Assembly (NCBI GenBank): GCA_030737835.1
Contig: CM060854.1
Coordinates: 21,165,524-21,229,523 of the forward strand
Reading direction: 5' to 3'
Source: Acorus gramineus
Lineage: Eukaryota > Streptophyta > Magnoliopsida > Acorales > Acoraceae
DNA: 64,000 bases
In this document: piece after piece, positions 1 through 12,295 of the stretch
How positions within the stretch are numbered: the first letter of the stretch is position 1
Layout: each line of letters begins with the position of its first letter
Program-made: the position numbers and the translations under genes
Notes under the pieces: generated by a model
What the model saw: only the letters and a program-made list of their open reading frames with translations
What the model was told of the DNA's origin: nothing
The model's database searches: none

Positions 1-46
1 AAAATCAGATGGACTACATTTAGTGATTGTTACTTGTGTTACTCAC

Positions 47-3000
47 CTTATCAACATCCATGTGAGAGCAGAGTGCAGCTCCAGCAGTGGGTCCAAAGCC
101 AGTGACAACATTGAGCACTCCATCCGGAATTCCTGCCTGCAAGTTTTGAAAGACACAAACCACTTGATAAGCAATGGTAAATATTCGAAAATGGTTCCAA
201 TCGTTCAAGTATGATAAAGAATGGAAATAATAAAACTGATTTTAGATGTATTATGATCATTAGTATAAGAATAGATGATAACGATGATTAGTAACCATCC
301 AAAGCAAACTTATACTAGAATTATCCTAAAGATATTAAAGGAGCCGTTCACGAACGAACAGAAGCTTGTTCGGCGGATAAGCTTGTTTGAAAACAAAAAC
401 ATTTTCATTTAAAATATTTTTTCAGAAAGCAAACTTTTACTATTTTTGTACATTTAAAAGCCCTTTTTCGCGTTGGTAAAAAACTGAGACTGTTGGGGGC
501 ATTTGGAAAACAAGTTTTAATCAAATATGATTCCTACATAACCAGAATCTTCAAAAGTTGTCCAAACTTGTTTTCCTACATTATATATGCCTCATATGTC
601 TTCTCTAAAGCATAAATAAGTGAACCTTATGCGCTAAGAACCATTGATTCAATGCGCATAACCGAAGGGGATAAAAAAAACACACCATTTTTGCCAATTG
701 CGCAATGAAGAGGGCAGAGAGCGGGGTCTGCTCGGCGGGCTTGACAACCATGGTGCAACCTGCGGCTAAGGCCGGGCTGACCTTGGAGCAGAACATCGTT
801 GTAGGAACGTTCCAAGGTATGATGATCCCCACGACTCCGACCGGCTCTTTTAGCGTGTAAGCGTGGAATTCGCGCGACATCTTCAGTGTCTCACCATGGA
901 TCTTGTCCGCGAAGCCTGCATTGTAACGCAACATTCCCACGCAGTTAGGGATGTCGATGTACATCCCACTGGTTAATAGCCTCCCTGCGTCAAGGCTGTC
1001 CAACTTTGCGAGTTCTTCGACGTTCTCGTCTATCAAGTCCGCGAATTTCAACATTATTCTTCCTCTCTCCTAATCATTAAGAAAAAAAATTGCATATGAT
1101 CAAACATTTGAGACAGTTTTGAAGACAAACTAATCAACAATACCATAATGAAGTGTTATTTTTGTTTGTTACATTAAGAATGATTTAGTGCAACTTATAC
1201 AGAACAAGAGAGGCAGGTTTATGATTGTTTCATATTGTGAAAGTTTGTATGCCTTTTTAGGCCCTTTTTGGAATCTTAAAAAAAGAGATCACAATCAGCT
1301 TTTTCATAAAAAAAAAGCGCTTTTTTCCAACTTTAAACACATAAAACCCAAAATCTAAATCAACTGGTTGAAGCTCAAAAATACATTGTTTAGAATCAGT
1401 TATCTAAAAAACTAATTTTGTAAAAGTAGAATAAGCGCATAGTACTAAATCATAGAGTAAGAGCCACACAAGATCATCTCATCATCGTATGCATTGGTAT
1501 CTATAACAAGAGAAAAAAATAATGGCAGGATCACAAGAATCATGGGATTTTCAAAGAAACATACAGATCCAGGCATGCGAGGCCACTTCCCATGGTCGAA
1601 AGCCTGGCGAGCGGCCTTCACTGCAAGATTGATGTCCTCCTTGTCACCCTCAGCAACCGTCGTGATAGCCTTTCCTGTTCTAGGATCAAGTGTATCGAAC
1701 GTTTTACCTGGATACATACACATAATGATGTGAGAGTTTGAAAATAAAATAATCATACATTGAGTAAAGATTCAATAATTCAACCCAAAAAGGGTTGGAT
1801 TAGAGCTATTACATTATATTGATTTGTTTCCCATAAGTTCCGAGTTCAAAGTTTTCCATATTTAAATGATGCACATTATTTATGAGTGATTCAGTGCATA
1901 TCTAGGGATTCCTCATCGCCAGAAAAGAAAAAAAAAAAAAAAAGAGATTTCCATGTCGTTTCTGATCATAAAAGATGATATTTATTGCATCAACCATTGA
2001 ATTGAAGTATCAAAATCAACGTAGTTTTTTTTTTTTTTTTTTGTGTTAAATAGGGGTGTCAAAAACCAACTCAACAAATATTTTACTATTTAATTTTAGT
2101 TAATTTGTTTACCTATTTTATTTATAATTTACTGATATTTATTAAAAAGTCATAAAACTGAATTTCTTCCATTAATTTTGTTTATATGTATAGTTATTTA
2201 TTTTAAATCTTTAATTAATTTAAAAAAAAAAAACTTTTATCAATGATAAATCTATTTATTTTATTTTTAATAAAAGAACTTGATACACTCGATATTTTTT
2301 GGATTCCCGTCTGCAACCAATAAACAATCTCAGTCTCCTATACATTAAGTTTTTACGGTGCATAATGTACAATTACAATATATAAAAAAAAAAATTATTT
2401 TTATAAATAAAAATATATTAGCATATTTTAATATATATTTTAATTTTTATAATAATACGACATTAATTTTAAAAAATAAAAAAATAACGGGATATAAGAC
2501 ATGACATGGAATGGATGGGCAGGAATCGTCAGTTCTCAGTTTTCTTTTTTCTCGGGATTCGTGCACTATAAATACAGATAAAAAGGGTCACTTGATGGGG
2601 CTGGCTTGGGATGGGAGTGCTCACATGGGCATATTACAAATAGCTTGCTCAGTGCACGCAGACAGTCTTTGTATCTTCATAACTAATTAATCATCCAACG
2701 AGATTAGCTTCTGTCAATGGATCACGGGACAAAAGGTGTCCCATAATCAAAATGGATTGAGTCTGAATCCACCTAATCCAATCCTATTGATTTGATTGAT
2801 TCAATCCAAATACTATTAAATTTTTTCATTTATGATCTAATCCAACACCCATTATTCAATCCAATATTTATACATAAATACTGAATAATCATGTATTGTC
2901 TTTTTTATTTTGAGTGGGATCATTTAGACTTTTAAAATAATTACATAATTTTATTATGTTTAAAATATTAAAATGTTCAAAAATTGTATATTTTTACCGC

Positions 3001-4388
3001 ACTATGTAAAGTTATTTTAGTCATTTCTCTCCACTATTTGGAAGATAATTTTAGTGAATTAGATTTTGGTTATAATAAATGATAATAAAAAAATTACACA
3101 AATAAGATTTAAATGGTGTACAGTCGGATATGTTATTTGTAGGGGTATAAAAACAACCTGTTTTAGCTCGCGCGCGTGTGTGTATTCATCATCATCCAGT
3201 GAAGATATTTGGAATTAAGCCAAAAAAACAAATTAGCATATTTGATTAAAGGTGCGTTTGGATGTGATGTTGAAATTCTAAGATTCTTAAAATCTTGTGT
3301 TTTATTATATTTTTAAAATCTTTTGAAAATCTATATTTTATTAGATTTTCAATATAAGATTTTTTGACTTAAAAATGAAAATTGTAGTTTGAAAAGCTAA
3401 ACACTAAAAATGTATTTGAATCTGAGTTTTAAAATTTTTAATTTTTTAAACGCATAATCTACCTAAACTCACACACACAGTTATAAAACTGACAATTATC
3501 GGATTTTTAATGATAAAAAAAAAATCTGAATAGTGATTGCGACGTGGTTGTATTAAAAATCTATCCCGAACTTTTGGTGTTATATAATATTATATATATA
3601 TAATAAATATTTCACGCATTCCCGCGAACTGAATTCGAATAATATAACAGATAAGAAACTTTATTTAATCTACACCGACAGATAAACAAAAAAAAAAAAA
3701 AAATCACTGTCCTCTACTTTTGAATTCTGTTCTTAAAATAAATATATACATTAATAAATAATTATATATTTTTATAAAAAAAATAGAAAAAAATAATTTT
3801 TCCCACGTAGCACTAGTAGAATATATATAGACAATATGCATTCCAAGAGTAAAGTGTACAAGCTTTTAGGGACCACTACAGTAAGATTGTAAAATGAATC
3901 GAGTCTGTCAGTGTCTTTCCAAATGAACAACGTACATTTATTTTATTTTATAGCCTCATCTAGAGTCTAATATATACTTCAAAATTAAAAAAAATTACTT
4001 CATTTTATTAAGTTCATATAAAAAAACTTCAATGGACATATTTTTTTTTTCAATCAAATATTTCAACTTCATAGGTTTCTTTTCCATTTCTTTTAAATAT
4101 GATATTTCTATGGAATATATTTTAAAAATAACAAAAATTTAAATAAAACTCTAAAAACAAAATTTCCAACCAAAAACTCAAAATTTATTCATCAACCAAC
4201 ACACAAAATTTATATAAAAAAAAAAAACACCCAAAAATTTGCAAAAGAACCCGTTAAAAGAAAGGGAGAGACAAACCTGAAACAGAGTCCACGAACCGGC
4301 CGTCAATTAAGAGTTTTGTGAACTTGATCTCCGGCGGTGTCGCTACTTTAAACTGCTCCGCCGCCACTCCGTTGTACTCTGTCCCCAT
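47..4388 (-). CDS. ALDH2C4: Aldehyde dehydrogenase, family 2 cytosolic type (5' part, runs off left edge)
   Basis: Oxidises aldehydes to acids with NAD(P)+; the closest plant relatives (ALDH2C4/REF1) act in the cytosol on coniferaldehyde and sinapaldehyde to give ferulic and sinapic acids. Four coding exons were assembled by reading GT-AG junctions with continuous frame: 4277-4388, 1565-1707, 686-1069 and 47-136. Together they give 243 residues, about half of the usual ~500. The protein starts [10 protein letters not shown] with no transit peptide, which favours a cytosolic form over mitochondrial ALDH2B. Visible landmarks are the catalytic-fold Asn of IPWN (residue 172) and the cofactor-binding Lys of VVKPAEQ (195), followed by [15 protein letters not shown]. 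The catalytic Cys/Glu half lies outside the window. Intron 1 is long (2.57 kb) and AT-rich, with MITE-like remnants. The last exon ends at a clean GTGAGT donor. Family certain; the C4 subgroup is inferred from overall resemblance. Confidence 0.93.
1708..4276 (-). other. Long first intron of the aldehyde dehydrogenase gene
   Basis: No exon-like sequence seen. It is AT-rich with poly-A/T tracts. It carries a remnant similar to the hAT-like element at 5.2 kb (about 2720-2985: 'AATCCAACACCCATTATTCAATCC' type text) and a MITE-like stretch at about 3250-3480 that recurs at 22.5 and 44.4 kb. Confidence 0.6.
3250..3480. repeat. MITE-like repeat, family A (copy 1)
   Basis: Begins GTGCGTTTGGATGTGATGTT and continues with AAATTCTAAGATTCTTAAAA. 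Diverged copies occur near 22510-22715 and, inverted, 44340-44575. The family is named here only by shared text; superfamily not determined. Confidence 0.5.
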
Positions 4389-4464
4389 ACTCTCTCTCTC
4401 TCTCTTCCCAAAATGCACCTCACAAAAAATTGTTTGTGATGAATCAGAGAGAGAGAGAGTGTGA

Positions 4465-4472
4465 TATTTATA
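4465..4472 (-). promoter_or_regulatory. TATA box of the aldehyde dehydrogenase gene
   Basis: TATAAATA on the minus strand, about 77 bp upstream of the ATG at 4388. This leaves room for a start site near 4435 and a short leader. Two CT/GA tracts (around 4391-4404 and 4446-4460) flank it, as is common in plant core promoters. Confidence 0.6.
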
Positions 4473-4929
4473 GAGACAGAGAGAGAGTTACGTGGATTTG
4501 TCAGTATATGTGCCAAGATTTAAATATAATATATATATATATATGGGTGAATCCTTTCTCTTTTGGTATGCTCACCCCGGTGATGTTGTTCTTCACGCCC
4601 TTGAAAGGTTAGGTTTGAGAATTTTTTTATTTTAAAGATAAAATATTTTATAAAAGTATCCACTTCGGATGCTTTTGAATAAAAAACAAAAATATCTAAC
4701 GGATTCTACCTTTTTAAAAAATTAAAAATTGTTATTAAATAGGTCAATTTATATACATCATCGTTACTAAATTTTAAAAAAACGATTATGTTTTAAAATC
4801 TGTATTTTATAAAACAGTCATCATCATTACATCTTAAAAAACTGTGTATGAAATAACTAAAGCTAAAAACTGTTTTTCAAACTGTGTGTTTTTAAACGCA
4901 ACTTTTAACTGGTTAAAGTAATTTAACAT

Positions 4930-5965
4930 TTGAAAACATATATGTAAATCCAAATAACAACATAAATTAAACTTTCATTGGCAAATGAGTAATATTTTGT
5001 CAATATTCTATTTGGTTAATCCTGATGGATAACACAGTATACCAAAAACATACAGTTTGTTAAAAATGCGAAAAACCATATGTAAATTATGATTTTATTC
5101 CTCTCGGATAGATTATAAAATCCTATTCAGATGGATAAAATCGTTATTTACAGATAATTTTTCTTTCTTTATTTTTAACACATTTTTGGAGTTTTTGATA
5201 TACTTAGGCCTGTCAACGGGCCGGGGGTTAACTCGGACCCGACCCGATAAAATGTTTAAATACCCGTTCCGAAGGATCCGACAATCAAAACGGGTCGGGT
5301 CTGGGTCCACCCTGACCCGATCCTATGGACCCGATTAACCCGATCCAAATATTATGTAATTTTTTTTATTTATGATCCAACCTAACACTCGTGATTCAAC
5401 CAAACATTTATAACTAAATATTGAATAATCATTTAAAATTTTAAACATTTAAAATATCTTTACAACCTTTTGACTTCACGTAAAAGCATAATAAGCCAAA
5501 TCGTATTCTAAATGTTCCCTCATAAAATATTTAAAAATCAAAATAGTGAAGAACTATTTATAACACATTAGACTCTATTAAAAAGAAAAAAAATGAAGCC
5601 ATTGCAGGCCCTTGAAAAGTTTTTGAACTTCTCTTTGTCTGACCTGAACTTCTTAATGGGTTGACCCGACCAGAGACCCAATATGGATCCGACTCAAAGC
5701 ACCCGACAATGAAACGGGTCGAATCAGGGTCCACCCCAATCTGACCAGGACCCGATCCGTTGATCGGCCTAGATATACTATGTTTTCAACAAGTATTAAT
5801 CAGACTAAATATTCATAAAATATTTCTAATCTGTCAAAAATTTAACTCACACGTCAATTTAGATTTATATAAATGTTTTTAGATAATTATATGAATTTAA
5901 AAAAAAAGTTAAAAAGGTTATGTATATTTTATGTAGTTTATTGGGTGTTATATGAATTTTTTATT
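4930..5965. mobile_element. Decayed MULE-type foldback element, interrupted by a hAT insertion
   Basis: The sequence around 5055-5200 and 5780-5960 parallels the elements at 10339-10871 and 39229-40618: a 'TTAAAAATG.GAAAAA' segment, a small palindrome ending in TTTTTAACA, then 'TTCATAAAATATTTCTAATCTGTCAA' and repeated 'ATATGAATTT' lines. The two parts rejoin when the hAT element at 5205-5771 is removed. Ends are approximate, especially the left one. Confidence 0.45.
5205..5771. mobile_element. Non-autonomous hAT element with 8-bp target-site duplication
   Basis: Starts TAGGCCTGTCAACGGGCC and ends GATCCGTTGATCGGCCTA, an inverted terminal repeat. It is flanked on both sides by GATATACT (5197-5204 and 5772-5779), a perfect 8-bp TSD as expected for hAT. 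The interior is rich in CGACCCGA/GGGTCGGG text with no coding capacity. Confidence 0.8.
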
Positions 5966-6088
5966 AAAAAAAAAACAAAAAAAAACTTGGCCCTCCATGC
6001 AAGACCACAGGTGGTGCCACATTGGGTTTAGTGGGTACAGTTAAACCCACTCAATTTTTTTGAATAAAAAAAAAAAAGACAAATCGGC

Positions 6089-6526
6089 TGTAACCGAATT
6101 AAATGAGTTTCTATTTGGTTTGTTAAAAGTATTAGGATGAAAAATAATAGAAAAGTTTTAATTATTGCTTTAAATGTTGTGGCACTGACATTTACAAAAG
6201 TAGTGCAGATATTTTATTTATTTATTCTTTTTTAATATTTTATAAGGCTCTGACTAAAAAGAACAGAACAAAAGGTGTTAACATCCAAACAAAACGTAAA
6301 ATAAACACCAATGGCTACAACAAGTGAACCATCGACTGCCGAAGTGATTCCATATATGTGGAAAGAAATCAGCGAGTGAAAGGGTCTTCAGCGGCGACCG
6401 AGCAACGCATATCCCGTGACACCCGTGCATGTTTGGCTAGTGCATCAGATATTTTACTCTTAATAGATTTTTTTTTTGGTTATATAGGGTTGGTTGTAAC
6501 CGAATTAAATGAGTTTCTATTTGGTT
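6089..6526. repeat. 32-bp direct repeat pair flanking about 370 bp
   Basis: The string beginning TGTAACCGAATTAAATGAG occurs identically at 6089-6120 and 6495-6526. Between them lies a small ORF (6311-6379) with a good start context. No LTR or TIR features were seen. Confidence 0.6.
6311..6379 (+). other. Small ORF of 22 codons, unknown
   Basis: Reads MATTSEPSTAEVIPYMWKEISE then stop, with a plant-like start context (ACCAATGGCT). It lies between the direct repeats at 6089 and 6495. No family recognised. It could be a transposon scrap or a chance ORF. Confidence 0.15.
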
Positions 6527-6852
6527 GATATTATGGATAAACTTTTTGTTTTTGTATTTATCTTGTGAGACTCTTGCACACCGACATATTTGTTTTAACC
6601 CATCCTCCTTTTCATCCAGTGAAAAACAATCTGTACCTTTAAAAATATATGATTATAAAATATATTAAAATATTATAATTTAATCTCGTCCCACTACATT
6701 AAAAGGTAGCTCTCGGCCCACCATCGCAGTTGTTGATCCTCAAACCAACTTAACACACCACTCGAGTTTTTTGTTATTTCTTAACCCACCATTGTATATA
6801 TTCATCACTCCAATTCTAATCCCATTGCTCTCAATTTTTTCACTCTCTCTCT

Positions 6853-7620
6853 CTCTCTAGGGACTAAAGGTGCTACCGTGCTACTCATGCAGGTTGAGTA
6901 GAGTTGGAGCTCAACTCAAATTCAATTCGAGATTGAAGGAATCTAATCCAAATTCAATCCGATCCGACCTGACCCTCAGGTTTAATTCGCTCCGAGTTTA
7001 TCAATCTCTCTCTCTCTAGGGACTAGGGGTGCAACTTATGAAAGTTGGGTCGCGTTGGAGTTCAATTCAAATCCAATCTGAGATTGGAAAAACCCAATCC
7101 AAACCTGACCTGACCCGACTCTCAGGTTTGAGAAGCTCAACCTTAACAGTTGAACTCAACCCGTCGGAGGGTTTTGTTCATGTTCAAGTTGGGTTCGAGT
7201 TTAATTCGGGTTGGGTTGGATTCAGATTTGACTTCAAATATGTATTATTTTAATTTAAAACTTTATAAGAGTGAATTTTTCGCATATTACTTCTTCAAGA
7301 CCATGAATACGAGCAATACCGTCGCCTACTTGAAGGAATATTTTTATTTATAGATTATAAAGATATGAAAACTATATAAGTGAAAGATTCTACAAAAAAT
7401 AAATTGTACAATTCAAATTTTATCATACACATTAAAAATTATAATTTTACTTAGAAAATTTAGCTAGATATGGAAACTTTGGGTTCAAATTAGTTCGGGT
7501 TATCCGAACTATCAACCCAAACCCAACCCAAATTAGATTCAAATTACTTACGTTTGGGCCCGGGTTAAATCCGAACACTAAAACCCCAACTTAAACCCAC
7601 CTAAATTTCAGGTTGGCACA
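6853..7620. mobile_element. hAT-like remnant with tandemly duplicated left end
   Basis: The text starting TAGGGACTA(AA/GG)GGTGC, preceded by a CT tract, occurs at about 6859 and 7017. About 150 bp after each is alignable by eye (both run through TTCAATTC, CCAATC/CCAAAT and CTGACC..CTCAGGTTT). The following sequence, to about 7620, is full of AACCCAAACCCAACCC text typical of plant non-autonomous hAT elements. Precise ends were not found. Confidence 0.4.
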
Positions 7621-8047
7621 GGTCCAGAAATCGACGAGGCAGGTGGGTTCGATGTCGGGAGAAGAACCCATGCTTCATTTGTTGTCAGAGACACAGGCAG
7701 AGAGGGTGTCGATGACACGGGCAATTGCAAGACAAGTTTCCGAAAGGCAAAGCCGAGGAGGTCGACAAGGAGGGACATCAAGCTGAGGTTGAAGAAGTTG
7801 TAGTCTTGAGGCGAAGGATTTTAGGATTGGGTTGTTAAGTAGGGGCTGATGAAGATAGATTAGGACGACATAGTAATAAAGTTCGTGTATGGTAAATATT
7901 CGATAAGTATCATGTCTAGTACGATACGTGTATATTTGTGAATCATATGAGATAAATACGAAAAAGTATAAGAATAATTAAATTATTTTCTAAATAATTT
8001 AAATATTAGTATGTATTTGTGAATCATATGAAATAAACACTCTGGCT

Positions 8048-8145
8048 TGGACTAAGTCGCCTGCAACAGAGCAGGCGCGCCCCCCCGCCCGCGACAGCTC
8101 ACGGAGTTAACGCTCGGCTCGCCAGCCATGGTGGGCTGGTGGGCT
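8048..8145. other. GC-rich patch in AT-rich DNA
   Basis: A C-run and GCGCGC-like text (around 8073-8095) stand out from the surroundings. No ORF, RNA or repeat end was recognised. Confidence 0.3.
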
Positions 8146-9253
8146 TAACGAGTAAAAACAAAAATCAAAAAATGTGTTTTTGAATTTTTTTTTTGTTTGG
8201 GGCCTACCCTCCATTAAAATCCTGACTTTGCAAGCAATATGGATATTTAAATATATTGATCTGACTTATCCAACCATAATGGTGATGTTGAGGACGCAGA
8301 ATTTTTTATTTAACTAATTTGTTAGAAATGTTGATGACTTTCCCACGTAGAGCAATGCATATCCTTTAGTTATTCATCGTAGCCACTAAATGGGTTAAAT
8401 TCTTTGCACTGAATCATGACTATTACAATTAGGATGGCATTTGCATTCAAAAAAATAAAAATAAAAAAGATAAAGATCTTGTAACAGAATATATGATTAA
8501 AAGTTTGACTAAAGCGAAATAAAACTTAAAAACATAACAACTCATCTTTTCAAACTTCACCAAAAAAAATGATCGAATGAAATGTGTCATTTTTATTGGT
8601 TGAAAATGTGTTGGATTAATAAATTGATTATTTTTTGTTACTCGATCAGAGTCCAATTAAAAATATGTCACAAAACAATCCAAATTTGAATCCTAGATCC
8701 TGCTCGAAACCAATTATAAATGTATATGTACAAGTATAAATGTGTGTATCTCTATAATTTCTTAGGCACCCTAGGTCATTGAAGAATCCATGTTTTTGTT
8801 ATATTTCTCTGATTTTATTCACTGCGTGTCTCTATCAAAAAAATTATGTGATTTAACATAGGAAAAAAAAAACTCATGTTAATATATTAATATAATTAAT
8901 AATAATATATTACTATTTCAGACAGATATCGATCATATCATACATCTTCATATCTATATAAAGTCTGAACTATTTAGATACAAATTATTTATATGGGATA
9001 CATATGTGAATATTTTAATATCTAAAAAACATTGTAAATTTTTCATATACGGATTCCAATTAGTTAGAGTTTTTTTTTTTTTTTTTTTTTTTTTGATAAT
9101 TGATGAATGTGCAGCAAAAGGGAAATGAAACAACAGTGTATAACGACACGCAATGGAATACTTGTAAGAAATGGTCCCCACATGCAATTCAGAAATTGTC
9201 CACCAACCACTTATACTATACGATAATGTAAGAAAATTACATAATTTTTTATC

Positions 9254-9668
9254 TAGGGCTGGTAAATGAACCAAGCCGCTCGGGTTTTGCTCGGGCTTGG
9301 CTCAATTTAAGCTCATTCAAGCTCGTTCGATTAAACAAATGAGTGAGTTTGAATAATTTTTAAAGCTCGGTTAGGCTCAGGACCTAGATAGAATTTCATT
9401 TTGTGTTAAAATTCGACTCGTGTTATAAAAAACTTAGTTGAAACTTGACTAAACTCTTTTATAAGATCAAAACATTAAATTAATACAAAGTTATGCTCAT
9501 GAACTTGACTCACTTAGGTTAAAATTTTGTTTTCGATCCTTAAAAACCCTAAAATGAAGAAGAACGCTAGGCTCATTGAGGCTCGTGAACTCGGCTCGGC
9601 TCGGCTCGACTCGTTTATAAACGAGCCGAGCTTGAACATGTCAAAGCTCGGCTCGTTTACCACTCCTT
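9254..9668. mobile_element. TIR repeat, 'CGAGCCGAGC' family, copy 1
   Basis: Starts TAGGGCTGGTAAATGAACC and ends GGCTCGTTTACCACTCC, forming a terminal inverted repeat. The interior (AGCTCGTTCGATTAAACAAA, ACAAAGTTATGCTCATGAAC) is matched nearly throughout by the reverse complement of 61389-61816. Non-coding; probably a hAT-type non-autonomous element. No clear target-site duplication. Confidence 0.65.
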
Positions 9669-10268
9669 AGTGTATCTCTATATAAATCACGTTTTATATC
9701 AGAATATATTTTAACAGACAAGTGTATATTTTTTTTAAAAAAAAAGTACATGAGAATTACATACAAGGATATCCAATGGGGTGGTTGTACATATCATTTT
9801 CCATGATTTAAAGGTGATGAGAGGGAGTCCAAATTTAGTTAGGACTGGCTTCAATCAGCCCTGACAATATCGAACTATACAGCATATTAATTAAAAAATT
9901 ATACAGCTTATGAATCAAACAACATACTTAATTATTATGTTTTATTTTTATATTAAATACTGATAGTAATTCAAAATTTATGTTTTATCATAGAGGTTAC
10001 TGGATTCAATAAAAAAAAATAGATATATACTCAACCATTAATTGCGCTGTTTCATTCCCAAGGTGTATAATTCAAATAATAGACTGTTTGATACTGACAA
10101 AAAAAATTAAAGTCGGTTCTGACGAGATCGAAACCCAACAAGAGGGGGTAGGTTTTGAGGTATATTTTTGGGTGTGATTATATCATCGTGGCGATGGGAG
10201 GATACTGGGGACCAGTGGACCCCATTTGATCCCGACTACATTTTGAATCTCGACTGTCCGTCTTTTCT

Positions 10269-10281
10269 GAACCTTCTAGAA
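10269..10281. promoter_or_regulatory. Perfect three-unit heat-shock element without a gene
   Basis: GAACCTTCTAGAA matches GAAnnTTCnnGAA exactly. A TATA-like CTATTTAAG follows about 40 bp downstream (10319-10327). A MULE-type element begins at 10339, and no heat-shock coding region follows within reach. It may be an orphaned promoter piece or chance. Confidence 0.3.
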
Positions 10282-10338
10282 GCTGCAACAAACAGACGTG
10301 GCGTGTTATTCCCCAGTACTATTTAAGAATTTTCTGGG

Positions 10339-10871
10339 GGAAAAATCTCAATATTCTAAAGTCAAATCTATGTAACCTTAATATTTTTCATAAATTCTAT
10401 ATAACCCTCTCAAAATATCCATGTTAATTTAAATAATCTTCTAAGTTAAATTTTTATTGATAAATTAAGATTATTTCACAAATATTATGTTTGCTTAACT
10501 CTAGTTAAAAGTACAATATATTAAAAAAAAAACCTATAATATGTTAAAAATGTGAAAAAATTCTCTATAAATGGTGATTGTACCTCTATAGATAGGATTT
10601 TATAATCTACCTGGAGGAATCAAATGACCATATATAGAAGGATTTTTAGCATTTTTAACAAATTATAGAGGATTTTTTACATATTATATTTTAAGTCAGG
10701 GGGTTAACAAAACAAAATATTCACATAATATTTTTCATCTGTCAACGAAATTTTAACTCATAGGTTATTTATATTTACATAGATGTTTTCACATGGTTAT
10801 ACAGGCTTTAAGAAAATTCAAGGGGTTATATAGATTTCAAACAGTTTACAGGGGTTATTTGGATTTTTTCC
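10339..10871. mobile_element. Short MULE-type foldback element
   Basis: The left end GGGAAAAATCTC and right end GGATTTTTTCCC match the ends of the larger element at 39229-40618. Shared internal text includes GGGGGTTAACAAAAC, AAAATATTCACATAATATTT and AGGGGTTATATAGATTTC. A central palindrome includes 'GATTTTATAATCTACCTGGA'. No coding capacity, and no clean 9-bp duplication. Confidence 0.6.
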
Positions 10872-11870
10872 CTTTTTTTCTTTCACTAAAAAGCGGGCGT
10901 AATAATATATTGATGAAAATTAAATCACTTTATTTTTTGGAAACCCAATTTGAAAAACAACTTTTAAGTTTATTCATAGTTTTTTAGGATGTAATCATGA
11001 TAGCTATTTTTTAATTAATCAAAGAATCACATTTCTTGCTGATAACAGAAATTGATATTGCTATAATAAACACATTTTTTGAGATAATTTTGTTTGTTGT
11101 AATAATGAGTGTATCTTTTCAATTAAGTGAGCTTATTTAATAATTTATTTGAGTCTTTTAGCGTTTAAAAAAAATTAAAAACACTTCATAACGAGTTGCC
11201 AAACAGGGCTTAATACACCAGCTTCGCTACACAAATTCTTTTTATTTATCTTTGTTTAACATGTGATACATGGTGCATCTATAAAATGTGTGGTGATATA
11301 AAAGAGAGATGAGAGGCAAAACTACATTTTTGTTATTAATATTTTATATAAATATACGTAATCATCTATATAAGTCAGTGAAAAATTAAAGATAGCCTTG
11401 ATCCACCTCTAAACCACTGTTTGAGAATTATATACTTAAAAAATGAGATATATAAATTGTATGAATCCACTTAACAAGATATATATCTCACTATTTATAA
11501 ATTATGAATGTGTGCATGCCACTATAAAATTAAAACATGTAAGAACGGTAAACACTATCCTTAAAATTAATTTAAAAATAAAAATTAACATTCATCATCG
11601 ACAAAGCACCTGTTCATAACACAAGACTGCACACAGTGCTGCAGATAAAAGATGATTATGTAACACCATCTTCTTATTTTTTATTGGACTACCACTATTA
11701 ACAAAAATTGTTTCTTCTTCCAATGAACAGTTCATGTACATGAAAATTTTCCATTGTTTTCTTTTATATACACACACCCACGCTTCCATTTCATTTGTGG
11801 GTAGCTTGTTAACATCCATAGTAATTTCCAAGCATCCATGTTCATAAAGTAGTCCAACAATTTCCGATTA

Positions 11871-12055
11871 AAGCAGCGTTTGATACAGTTTTTGTGTTTG
11901 TTGTTTGATACAGTTTTTCTAGAGACACATTTTAGATAAATAGTACCTCAAAATTACGATTTTTAAAAACTGTGGAGAGTGAGTTTCCTACAAAATCAGT
12001 ATTAAAACCCACATTTCTACAGAATCAGTTTTGCAATCACGCAATCAAACACACC
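11871..12055. mobile_element. Tourist-like MITE (copy 1)
   Basis: Left end AAGCAGCGTTTGATACAG and right end TGCAATCACGCAATCAAAC..ACC. It is flanked by TTA on each side (11868-11870, 12056-12058). It shares its right end with copies at 33291-33506 and 40845-41074. A 3-bp TTA duplication is typical of the PIF/Harbinger group. Confidence 0.55.
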
Positions 12056-12295
12056 TTAAAACACATTTCAGCTAGCTTGTTTACATCCACAATATGTCCT
12101 TTGAAAAATGATACATAAAGCCCCAATTGCACCTAGGGATGGCAATGAGATATGGTAAATGAAAAACTTGTCCCAACCCCATCCGATTCCATTGGGATGA
12201 GTTTGATCCCCTAAATGTCGAACCCGAACCCGACCATCCCAACCCAATGAAGACAAGGGAGAGGTTTGAGATTTAAGAGCAAAATCCATCATGCC

